Assembly (NCBI RefSeq): GCF_020085105.1
Contig: NC_058062.1
Coordinates: 4,118,945 to 4,182,944, forward strand
DNA length: 64,000 nt
Source: Siniperca chuatsi
Lineage: Eukaryota > Chordata > Actinopteri > Centrarchiformes > Sinipercidae
Reading direction: 5' to 3'
The notes under the pieces were generated by a model, which was not told where the DNA came from, did no database searches, and worked only from the letters and a program-made list of their open reading frames with translations. Positions 34,623 to 45,208 of this stretch are shown here, piece after piece. Every line of letters begins with the position of its first letter. Within the stretch, counting starts at the first letter, position 1. Both the position numbers and the translations under genes were made by a program.

Positions 34623-35943
34623 CAGTGCATCCGGAAAGTATTCACAGCGCTTTACTTTTTCCACATTTTGTTATGTTACAGCCTTAATCCAAAATGGATT
34701 AAATTCATTATTTTCCTCAAAATTCTACAAACAACACCCCATAATGACAACATGAAAGAAGTTTGTTTGAAATCTTTGCAAAATAATTAAAAATAAAAAA
34801 CAAAAAAAATCACATGTACATAAGTATTCACAGCCTTTGCTCAATACTTTGTTGAAGCACCTTTGGCACCAATTACAGCCTCAAGTCTTTTTGAGTATGA
34901 TGCTACAAGCTTAGCAAACCTATTTTTGGGCAGGTTCTGCCATTCTTCTTTGCAGGACCTCTCAAGCTGCAACAGGTTGGATGGAGAGCGTCAGTGCACA
35001 GCCATTTTCAGATCGCTCCAGAGATGTTCAATCGGGTTCAAGTCTGGGCTCTGGCTGGGCCACTCGGACATTCACAGAGGTGTCCCGTAGCCACTCCTTT
35101 GTTATCTTGGCTGTGTGCTTAGGGTCGTCGTCCTGTTGGAAGATGAACCTTCGCCCCAGTCTGAGGTCCAGAGCGCTCTGGAGCAGGTTTTCATGAAGGA
35201 CGTCTCTATTCATTGCTGCCTTCATCTTTCCCTCAATCCTGACCGGTCTCCCAGTTCCTGCCGCTGAAAAACACCCCCACAGCGTGATGCTGCCACCACC
35301 ATGCTTCACTGTAGGGATGCTATTGGCCAGGTGATGACTCCAGACAGGACGCTTGCCATTCAGGCCAAAGAGTTCAATTTTTGTTTCATCAGACCAGAGA
35401 ATTTTGTTTCTAATGGTCTGAGAGTCCTTCAGGTGCCTTTTGGCAAACTCCAGGCGGGCCGTCATGTGCCTTTAACCGAGGAGTGGCTTCCATCTGGCCA
35501 CTCCACCATACAGGCCTGATTGGTGGAGTGCTGCAGAGATGGTTGTTCTTCTGGAAGGTTCTTCTCTCTCCACAGAGAAAAGTTGGAGCTCTGTCAGAGT
35601 GACCATCGGATTCTTGGTCACCTCCCTGACTAAGGCCCTTCTCCCCCAATCGCTCAGTTTCCCGGGCGGCCTGGTTTAGGAAGAGTCCTGGTGGTTCCAA
35701 ACTGAGCTCAATTTTGAGTGTCATGGCAAAGGCTGTGAATACTTATGTACATGTGATTTGTTTCGTTTTATATTTTTAATAAATTTGCAAAGATTTCAAA
35801 CAAACTTCTTTCACGTTGTCATTATGGGGTGTTGTTTGTAGAATTTTGAGGAAAATTTTTAATGTAATCCATTTTGGAATAAGGCTGTAACATAACAAAA
35901 TGTGGTAAAAGTGAAGCGCTGTGAATACTTTCCAGATGCACTG
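34623..35943 (-). mobile_element. Tc1/mariner transposon, inactive
   Basis: A 1321-base element between TA dinucleotides (34621-34622 and 35944-35945). Ends cagtgcatccggaaagtatt and, inverted, cagtgcatctggaaagtatt. The inverted arms run over about 200 bases each (34623-34835 and 35735-35943), as in Tc1 elements with long IR/DR ends. The minus-strand transposase is split: frame 35724-35410, then 35465-35028 with [11 protein letters not shown] (first Asp), [17 protein letters not shown] and [12 protein letters not shown] (second Asp). The segment carrying the third acidic residue is in a shifted frame. The enzyme is therefore broken. Confidence 0.95.
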
Positions 35944-37500
35944 TATGTATATGACCAGCAGATGTCGCCAAAGCAAACACAGTGTTTCACAGTGACAAAA
36001 CTGACTGAAGGACTTCCTGTAGCGCTCTGTGGTGTTTTTTAGGGGGATGAGTCGTTCGCCCCCCAAAATGAGCCATTAAAAGAACCATAAGACACACAAC
36101 ATTTAAAATTACAATAAAGAAAAAGCAAAACATGAAGCAGCTGAACAGGATAAAAAGCTTAGAGGAGTATGGCAGCATCATGCAAAGTAGGACATAAAAA
36201 GCAGGTAATTAATACAAAACAATGTTAAAGTTCAGTGCATGTTAAAACATGACAACATAAAATCACATTATATTACATTTTTGCCATCACTGGGCAATAT
36301 TCTACACACTTTGGGTACAATCATTTTCAGTATAAAGTATTTTAAACTGAGAAATGATTGCACAGTGATGATTCATACAATGTTTAACATAACAGAAGCT
36401 AAGAGGTGCTTATTTCTCTATCTGGTGCCTTTGTTTTTAAGACACAACATTCATTTCTACATTTATTTAATACTAAAAAACAATTTCATAAGGATCAGGT
36501 ATGTGAGTGTGCACTGAGGGTAAAAAAAACCTGTCAACTGTCAGATTTATTTAACATTTTCACAACATATTTAAGAAGTAATTAATTGTGTTGCTTAAAA
36601 TATTGTCCTTGTGTATTGGGGTTTCAGACATTCAGAGATCTGTCTGTATTTTACACTTTGTCGCTTTTCTCAGGTTTTCTGTGTAAAAGTAGTTCGAAGA
36701 TTCAAACTCTTTACCTGGCCGCAGACATGTTTCTCCTCTCGGTAACTTCAGTTCCTTATTGGGGCCTCAGCGTGTTACCTGCGTGGTTAAAGTAAAACAA
36801 TAGATTGGAAATCTGAGCGTTTGCTGTGCTAGAGATCAGTAACTCATTTGCTGACTGAAATAACAAAATCCCCGCTTGGTGGGCAATTTTGTAGACAAAA
36901 CTTCGACAGGCGATGTTCAGGTATGTTTGTTTTCGCTTTCTCTTTTCTCACCAGGCTGAACTCCACCCATTTCTGTACTTTACTCATTCTAGGCACTCAA
37001 GGGTTTTGTTTATTTAGCAGGCCGAAACTGTGCGTGGCAGCAATAATAAAAAGTCCAAGCAGCAATATATTTGCGACTGACAACGGCCTCTGTGTACTGG
37101 AGGGAGACATGCCGGTAATTAAACAAAAGAAGAAGAATGGCCAACAAAAAACGTTTGTGTTGTGAGCATGGATGGGTGTGAGAGGGCGCTGGACAACTGA
37201 AATGGAGGATGTCACACAAAGTCTGCGATTTTCCTGTCTCATTTTTTTTTGGCTTTTTCATCGCAAATTGCACTGCAGTACAAGCTGCTGGTTGCGTCCA
37301 TGTTTGTTTTGGTACAAGAACACGCGACAACTGGCGTGTTCTCGCGGGATTTGCGCCAGAACTCCAGTCGTTACTGACCAGTCATTCAGTGTCTAGTGTA
37401 TTTATGGTATTTACTCAGTGCAAGGTTAATGTTCCTGACTGTGATCTTTCTGTGTGGTTTGTCCAGTCTTTGTAGGTTTCAGCTAGTCTTCCCCAAGCTT
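35944..37500. other. Intergenic DNA beyond the apoL cluster
   Basis: Bases 35951-36010 match the copy B upstream region (ccagcagatgtcgccaaagc). The rest has scattered short frames with no family match and no clear repeat. I see nothing to annotate as a gene. Confidence 0.4.
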
Positions 37501-37962
37501 TAGATGAAAAGATTAATACCATTGTCATGTCTGTACAATAAATACAAGGCTACAGCCAGCAGCTGGTTAGCTTAGCTTAGCATAAAGACTGGAAACATGG
37601 GGATAACAGCTAGCCTGGCACCAGTACTATTAACATGTTATAGCTCCTTGTTTTAATCTATACAAAACCAAATTGTAAAAATTACAAATCTCAGTTTTAT
37701 GGGGTTTATGTCCCGGGCTATTAATCAGCAGAAACTCCAGGAAGTTACTTCTCCCAGCCTACTGATAGTCCGGCACATAACCCCTGGAAAACTGCAAATG
37801 GTCGCATTTACATTTTGGTTTTTGTATAGATTATATTTGTGTATTAATTAGTGAGCTTCACCGGATTTTGTTAACTTTGGACAGAGCCAGTCTAGCTGTT
37901 TCCCCCTGCTTCCAGTCTTTGTGCTAAGCTAAGCTAACCGACTGCTAAGCTAACCAACTGGG
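37500..37962. repeat. Teleost foldback-like repeat, first copy
   Basis: ggttagcttagcttagcata and gactggaaac near the left are answered by gcttccagtctt and taagctaagctaacc near the right, so the element is palindromic at its ends. It is a widely dispersed fish repeat; a second copy is at 59475-59935. Confidence 0.7.
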
Positions 37963-38879
37963 TCGGAGAATTTAATGTATTTTTGACTTTTTGCTGTCCT
38001 TTATTTTTGTTGCACAGCGAATAAGAGTATTTCTGAAAATGATTAAACTATTCCCTAAAGTATCCTGTGTTAGTTTAGTTGCACCTGTTAGAGCAGGACA
38101 ACCTGCAGCTTTCGTTAGCCTCGCAGTGGCCCATTTTAACCTTAAAGAAATCTAATAACTTTAAATACTGTAAATTAAAAGTGCTTTTGAGGTGTCTTTT
38201 GATGTAGAAAATTAAAGATAATAATATATTTAAAGACCAAATAAAAAGTTCATGGTAATATAAAATAAAAAGGGGTGCCCTAATATAAAATAAACTGTAA
38301 TGATGTCTAAAACCTACTTTGTTTTGCCTGCAGGGTTCAGTAACAGTTCACATATCAGAAGTCTTGTGTAACAGCACCATCTGGTGGTGTAGGGCAGGCA
38401 TCTTTGAATCTAAACTTTTTCTTTTTTTACTGTTTGTAAAATTAAATAGTAATGAATGATAATTATTGAAATAGCATGTTTCTATGTTTGGATAGATGTA
38501 ATAGATCAAACACTGCTGTTAAACACTGCTTGATACGCTGGTAGAAACCTTAATTAGATTACCCTTATGAAAGCACAAATGTCAGCGGTGATATCAAGAC
38601 ATCACACACAGTGCAGAACAGTAACCCTGTGCTGTTTCCATGGCAACATGGCATCCAAAATCTGTAATTTTCCCGAGCAGATCTCAGTTCACTCCTCACA
38701 ACTACACGTGGACGACACTATGAATCTGTGCTCACTATGAACAGATCTCAGATCAGTCTCGAGAGGCAACAAATGAAAACAATGTAATGAACTGTCAGAA
38801 AAACAACAAATTTAAGGTTTGATGAAAGCTAATGACCGGCAGCGATCTTATTGTGTATCTCGAAGGAGCGAATGGCTGC
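37963..38879. other. Unassigned intergenic DNA
   Basis: No exon, RNA gene or recognised repeat. AT-rich, with a possible short repeat around 38150-38300. Confidence 0.35.
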
Positions 38880-39370
38880 TGTAAATTGCAAAGGAAAGAA
38901 TAAAGCAAGACAAGAAAGAAAAATAAAAGGAAAGAACAAAGAACTTAAAGAAAAAGACAATATTAAGATATGAAGAAAGAAAGGAAGGAAGGGAGGAACA
39001 AAGGAAAGAAGAAATAATAGAAAGAAAAGGGCATAAAGAACGAAAGCAAAAACAAAAGTAGAATATAACAAGGAGGGAAGAAATTAAAGAAAAAGAAAGA
39101 AAAACAATATGAAGAGAGGAAAGAAAGTAAGAAAGGATGTGCAAATTAAAAAAAGAAAGAAAGTAGGATGTAACAAAGGAAGGAATAAATTAAAGGAAAA
39201 AAGAAAATAGGGATAATATGAAGGTTAAGGTCATATGAAGACAGTAAAGATAGAAAAGACAGAAAAGGGAAAGTAGGAACAAATGTAGAAAATATGAAGA
39301 CAGGAGAGAAAGAAAGGATGAGCAAAAAGAAAGAATGAAAGTAGGAAGGAACAAATGAATTATGAAATTT
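38880..39370. repeat. Purine-rich (GAAA/GGAA) low-complexity tract
   Basis: Almost 500 bases in which the plus strand is nearly all A and G, made of variations on aaagaaagaa, ggaaggaagg and aaagga. The long frames on the opposite strand (Phe/Leu/Ser-rich) are artefacts of composition. Confidence 0.85.
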
Positions 39371-39778
39371 AAGAAATAATGTAACAGAAAAAGTAAGCAG
39401 TGTGATTTAGATGTTAGCAGTGATCACTCGTCGTCAGCCTGCCTTCCTGTTAAAACAGAACAGCAGAATAAAACAGAAACAGACATAAACCGGAAAGTGA
39501 ATCACACACATACAGTAACCTGTGTTTGTTTTTGCCCCGGGGTAAATAGACCTCAACCTGCTCAGCACACAGTCTTCACAGCACAGCACCTGTAGCAACG
39601 CTGCACTGGTGCTCCACTCACAAAGCTCACAGACTGGGACTGAAGCTGACTGCTGACTCCACTCGTTAGCTCAGCTGATGATCATGTGGCTAAAACTGAC
39701 AGTGTGGACCGACCAAAATTCCTTAAAGGGAGACGGTGCTTTGGAAAGAAGAAATAACCCATTCTTTCTTAAGGGGTT

Positions 39779-40220
39779 AAGTAGCAGTACCCCTCTGTAA
39801 CAGTACTCTGTTACAAGTAAAAATCATACATTCAAGACAAAAGTATAAAACTTAAAAGTATTGGCTGGTCAGAATGTTCCCTTTCAGTGTTATATTATTA
39901 AATACATATTATATTATTGGAATATTATTACTGATTTGTTAACACACATTTTAATGTTGCAGCTAGTCGAGGTGGAGCTCATTTTAATACTTCATATGCT
40001 GCTGGATAGTTTAATCTATATCCATGCATCACAGTTTAGGGGTTGATCATATGTTTTGTATGTAAAATCTTAATCTGCAAAGTAACTAGTAACTATAGCT
40101 GTCAAATAATTGTAGTGGAATAAAAAGTACAAATCTTCGATCTAAAATGTAGTGGAGTAGAAGTAGAAAGTAGCATAGAGTTTAAGCACTCATGTAAATA
40201 GCAAGTACCTCATAAGTTTA
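39779..40220 (-). repeat. hAT-like MITE, reverse copy
   Basis: Shares gtaactagtaactatagctg, tgtagtggagtagaag and the general order of the element at 44687-45208, in the opposite orientation. The terminal repeats are degraded. Confidence 0.6.
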
Positions 40221-41210
40221 GCTAACCACAGATTTTGCAGTCTAACTAACATTACTTAAGTTAGTTCACTGTCAATATGACTCTTCTCTACTCTTGTTAC
40301 TGTTACACTAGATATTTCCACCTCACAGGCAATCATTTCAGTGGTTTATCCTAAAATTAAAACAAGAAGTAAACCAATACTTCACCGGAAATAAATAAAA
40401 AAGTCAGAGTGCCATTATCCTGTAATTGCCGCTGTTCAGCAAAAGTTACATAGTCTCGCTTTAAATCTCCCCATATATAGTCGAAATATTTCTCTGATTT
40501 CAGCATTTTATTAAATTGGTCAATCATTCTTTTCCTCCTGCTGGTTGAGTTTCTTCCATGACCACAGATACAAAGACGGTCCATCGTCTTATCATGACAT
40601 TTTGTTGAGTTCAATCTGAATGTTTACATTGGTAATTACTGACATAATCTCAATCCCATGGCCAATTTTTCTGCTTGTTTTAACCCTGGTGTTCTGTTTG
40701 GGGTCCTGGAGAGCCCGGGCCCTCTTTAACATAATTTTTATGTTATTTTATCTTTCTTTTATCACCTTGATACTTTGTGACTTTTCCTAATTTTCTAAGA
40801 ATTGCTTATGAACATGATTTTGAACAGATGACATAGAAAATTATGCATTATGTCTGTTTGGGGTCTCAGAGGTCCCAGCTGTAAACCACGGTTACACAAT
40901 AGATGTTTATCTGTGATTGGTGCTGACAATACTGCTGTTGTACCGCTATCCCTTCCAAATCCAAAATAAGTCTATTATATTTATTAATAAATTGGCTTTC
41001 TGTCATTGGAGTTTTACAGCAGTTTGTTCATAAGAGGCCTAAATGATCCAAAACATTAATAATGTCACAAGAGTTTGACAGGTATGAAGGTTTTTTTGGA
41101 GTGAAGCAATTTTGTAATTGTGATTTTGGTAATTTGATTAATTGCAAATTTGTCTGATCATGTGCAGTGTAATTATAAACTGAGGTGAGTCCTGCATTAT
41201 TAGCTAATTT
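40221..41210. other. Intergenic DNA with an unassigned frame
   Basis: A minus-strand frame at 40614-40357 (CICGHGRNSTSRRKRMIDQF, EKYFDYIWGDLKRDYVTFAE) is open over 85 codons. Part of it (gcgagactatgtaacttttg) resembles a teleost dispersed repeat, so I do not call a gene. Nothing else is seen. Confidence 0.35.
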
Positions 41211-41577
41211 GGTAACACTTAACTTTTCACTTAAACATTTGATTTTTTTTTTTTTACAACACGCTGTAATGTAGTTGGAAGCAGATATAAGTGTTTATTT
41301 ATGTATTTATCAACAACTATAACTCCTCCTGTGGGCACCCGTAAGTGGATGCTGGTGTATAAACAGATAATGAATGACAATATAGTAAAACACAGGTGTA
41401 GTAATATAAAATATGTCTTCACAGGAGAAGTTATAATTGTTGACAAATACTGTACATTAATAAACACTTGAAAACGTCCCTAAATCTGCTTACAACTACA
41501 TTATAGTGTGTTATACACCATTTATTCAATGTTTACATAGTGCTCATAAATTCTAAATACGCAGGGTAAAGTGTTAC
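41211..41577. repeat. Repeat bounded by ggtaacactt / aaagtgttac
   Basis: Ends form a short inverted repeat (gtaacactt and aaagtgttac). The inside contains ctgtacattaataaacactt and ctacattatagtgtgttata. Recognised as a dispersed fish element; non-coding. Confidence 0.6.
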
Positions 41578-42629
41578 TAATTTTGTGTCTTGTAGAGAGA
41601 CCCTATGTCAAATTCAAATTTTCAGAGCTTTAATATTTTGTTTTATATTGTGCTCATATGATGCATATTCTTAATAAAGTTGTGTTTGATCACAAAAAAC
41701 TAAGTATTATTTTAAGCATAGGAGCACTGGTTGCACTGGACTTAATGGGAAAGAGCAACGAGGGTTCATGACTGTTGTTTTGTTTAATGAAGTTGTTGCA
41801 GTTTCTATAGCATAAACTACATTGGATTTCATGCATTTTGTAGTTGATTTGTTAGTCCTCTCGCCTATTGTACCCTAGGTAATGGGTTACAGTCTCACAG
41901 CACATCAGACCAGACAGGTTTTGGGTTGTGTACAAGCTGCCCCGGCACGTCAAGCCCAAACAACTCCAGTTGCTGTGTAACGAAAGCCATAAGCACACCT
42001 CAGCAGAAAGCAGGTTAGGTTGTAGCACACCGTACCAGCAGCACGAGTGGTACAGTGGCAGAAGAATATTGTTGCGGCCTTAAGTTCTACCGGGAACAAA
42101 GAGGATTAAGTAAGTAAGTTGGGGGGGGGCTTCAGCAGGGGCCCGACAGCACAAATTGCCCCAGGGCTCCCAAATAGGTTAATCCGGCCATGAGCAGCAT
42201 GCATGGTGCTGGAGCTGGGCAGAGGACAGTGTGTGTGTGAGGGGCCATGTCAAAACGCTCACTCAGCTGCACTCAGCTCAGCGTCAACACTCAGGGATCA
42301 GGGTGGAAACGCTGCTGACATGGCAGTGTCCTCACACACGCAAGGCAGCGGCAAAACATAGGCAGAACACACGGCAGAACACAGAGCGGGAACAGACGTG
42401 GGTCTGACTGGGAGGAGGAAGGGGAGCTGAGACGCATGTGGCATCAGGATGTAATGCGTAAAAGGAATTCAGCAATCCTACTCATTTATTTATTTAGATT
42501 GTTTGCACTGAAGCATGGTATGGTCTGCGCTGCTTAAAGAAAGAGAAGGAATGATTACAGCAACTAATAACTCCTTTAAATGTACAAGTGGGCATGTGAG
42601 TAATGTTTTGTAATAGGTTCAAAAGTCTT
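41578..42629. other. Intergenic DNA, probable repeat remnants
   Basis: Around 42120-42200 there is a poly-G run and a phrase (ccccagggctcccaaatagg, taatccggccatgag) typical of degraded fish transposons. No gene is seen. Confidence 0.4.
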
Positions 42630-43013
42630 TTAAAGGAGCTGTCTGTAGGATTTACTGGCATCTAGCGGTGAAATTGCAGGTTGCAACCATTTGAATGCCG
42701 CTCGCATCACCCTGCCCTTCCAAGCTTGTAGGAGAAACTACGGCGGTCGCGATAAACGTGAACTGCCCTATCTAGTACCAGCGTTTGGTTTGTCCATTCT
42801 GGGCTACTGTAGAAACATGGCAGTGCAACATGGCGACCTCTGTGAAAGGGGACCTGCTCCTTCGGTAGATATAAACGGCTTATTCTAAGGTAATGAAAAC
42901 ACAACGATTCTTATTTTCAGGTGATTAGACACTAATGAAAACACACTTATCAATATCATATTCCATTTCTGCCAATAGCTCCTCCTAAATGTTACACACT
43001 GGACTACTTTTAA
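42630..43013. repeat. Teleost interspersed repeat
   Basis: Begins taaaggagctgtctgtagga and ends near gttacacactggactac, with gggctactgtagaaacatgg in the middle. A common fish repeat; the open frames in it on both strands are shadows. Confidence 0.7.
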
Positions 43014-43148
43014 ACTCCAGATATCAGCCAGACATATCCACTGCAAGATTGAGCCGCTCGAGTAATTCTTAAAATACTCGTCAGATTCTGATAACGTAAG
43101 CGTATGTTTCAGATTTAATCATTATTTTTAAGGAATGTATTTCATTTT

Positions 43149-43430
43149 TATTAGGTACACCTAGCTAAAAGTAATGCAGTCTAATACAACAGTCCTGCAA
43201 TGAATCCTCCTTCATGAAGGTTATAATGTTCAGTTATTGTTGAAACTGTTTAAGAGTGGTGTTGATTCAACTTTACGATAATTTTAGAGGCCGCAGTTTG
43301 TGGTGCTGTTATACTGACAGGTGTTTCTATTATTTTGTCCACCCCAAATGATTTATATCCATGAGGGTAGACTAAATAACAGAAACACCTCTCTGTGTAA
43401 CGAAATACAGACCAACAGCACCACAAACTA
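43149..43430. repeat. Foldback repeat related to 1010-1418
   Basis: Shares ttaggtacacctagctaaaa and caacagtcctgcaat with the element in the eif3d intron. Its right half has a second inverted pair, agtttgtggtgctgt (43296-43310) and acagcaccacaaact (about 43415-43429). Confidence 0.65.
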
Positions 43431-44686
43431 TATCCCCCAAAATGTATGTTGGCAAATATAAATATTGTAGTACACACTGTACATGTTTTATAGACTTCAC
43501 TTGTATGAACTTTGACCCTTTCTTTATTAATATTTTTGTTGTATTTGTGTTTTCACTTCCAGTTCACTTCAGGTGAAGTTCATGGCTATGGCTATCCTTG
43601 ATAGTAAAAGTTGTTGTTCATATCTGAGATATCCTGCCTTACATATCTTTGTCTTCACTTAATAATCACATCTGAAATATCATTGCTCAAACGTTTTTGG
43701 TTAAAAGATTATTATGAGTCAGTATGATATTATCTGTTTGTTTTTTGGTTTGGTTTGGGGTTTTTTTTTTACCCCCAAATATCCATATCGTTATTGGCCT
43801 CAAAAGTCCCATATCAGTCTGGCTCTTGTCCTTTTTTACCCTGACAAAAAAATTGTGTGAGTAATACTGAATCTGAATTTTTTCATGGAAATGGTCCACC
43901 TCAAAGATAATGAGGAGGACAAAATCCTGTTGGTTGCCAGTTTAAAATCCTAAAACATATATATTATGCATTGTTAAAGAAACATCAAATCCAACCCCTT
44001 CGAACTACTCGCTGTGCAATCTAATTTGTCTTCGTGGAGGGAAGAAATGTTTTTAACCCTGCAGACCAGAGGGCCCATGGGTGCATCCTCACCCAGAGCC
44101 TCCCTCTAATCAGGTTCAATTACTGAGGATAGAAACGTTCAAAGTGCGACCACCTTTTAGAGAGCCTGTGCTGTTTTTCCCTCCGTCTCTCTTCTTTTAC
44201 TCCAGAGGACAATTTACTGGAAGCACTCCCTGAGCCAATGCCTGTGGGGCGCTCTAACAAGGCCCCGATTAGGGCTGGATATGCAGCTTGCTGAGTTAAT
44301 GTCCGATTGGTATAAAGAGTCCACGTGGGACCAGTGTGGGTGCGGGTCTGGGACCTGATTTGCCTGTCAGGGATAATTGTTTAATGAAAGCGAAGGGTGT
44401 CCCAAATCCTGGCAGAGAGGGAGAATCAGAGCGGTCTTTAGTCAGAGCTCAAGGTCTCTCCTCAGGGAAAAGTGTTGCAAGAGAGCTTCTGCTTCAACAA
44501 GAGATTACTGTAGGATTAACACTGGTTTCATAATGTAGTTGTTGAGCAACAGACTTTGTGAAAAGGGGCAAACCTGGACCTGGAAACCTCAGCGACACAC
44601 TACACAGATCTTTGGATCTATTCCTGGCTGTCGCTGATCAAAGTGAGAGCGTAGAAATGTGTGAAGGAAGGAAAATGGGAAGTCAA
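43431..44686. other. Intergenic DNA upstream of cacng2
   Basis: No exon or recognised repeat. Bases about 44030-44560 are less AT-rich and of even composition (ctctaatcaggttcaattac, gaggataatttgcct-like stretches) and could hold a conserved non-coding element, but this cannot be judged from one sequence. Confidence 0.3.
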
Positions 44687-45208
44687 CAGTGGTGGAAAGT
44701 ACATTTACTCAAGTACTGTACTTAAGTACAATTTTGAGGTACTTGTACTTTATTTAAAAATTTACATTTTATACTACTTTAGACTTCACTATAATTCAGA
44801 GGGAAATATTTAACTTTTTACTTCACTACATTTATTTGACAGTTATAGTTCCTGTTACTTTGCAGATTAAGATTTTTACATTCAAAATAAGTTATAATGC
44901 ATTGTTATATAATAAACTACAAGAGTAGTAAAAAGTACAAATATTAACTACTTTTTTAAAAAGTAAAACGTTAGTTAACATTAGCTCCAATTAGGTACTA
45001 TATTAAAATGCTGCGCACATGTTAATGCATCATTATTAAACATATACAACAATACAACACTGATAGAGGGTATTTTTTGATAATTTTGATACCTTGAGTA
45101 CATTTTGCTGATAATACTTCTCTACTTTTACTTAGGTAACATTTTGAATGCAGGACTTGATCGTATTTCTACAATGTATACTTCAGAATAAGAATACTTC
45201 TACCACTG
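44687..45208 (+). mobile_element. hAT-like non-autonomous element
   Basis: Starts cagtggtggaaagtac and ends gaatacttctaccactg, a terminal inverted repeat of about 13 bases with mismatches. The inside (actcaagtactgtacttaag, ttttgaggtacttgtacttt) is the well-known teleost repeat of this type. No transposase and no clear 8-bp target duplication. Confidence 0.8.

Noticed and set aside
38829-39144. Hydrophobic Phe/Leu/Ser-rich minus-strand frames resembling membrane proteins
   Set aside because: They come from the purine-rich simple tract, where the opposite strand encodes Phe, Ser and Leu by composition.
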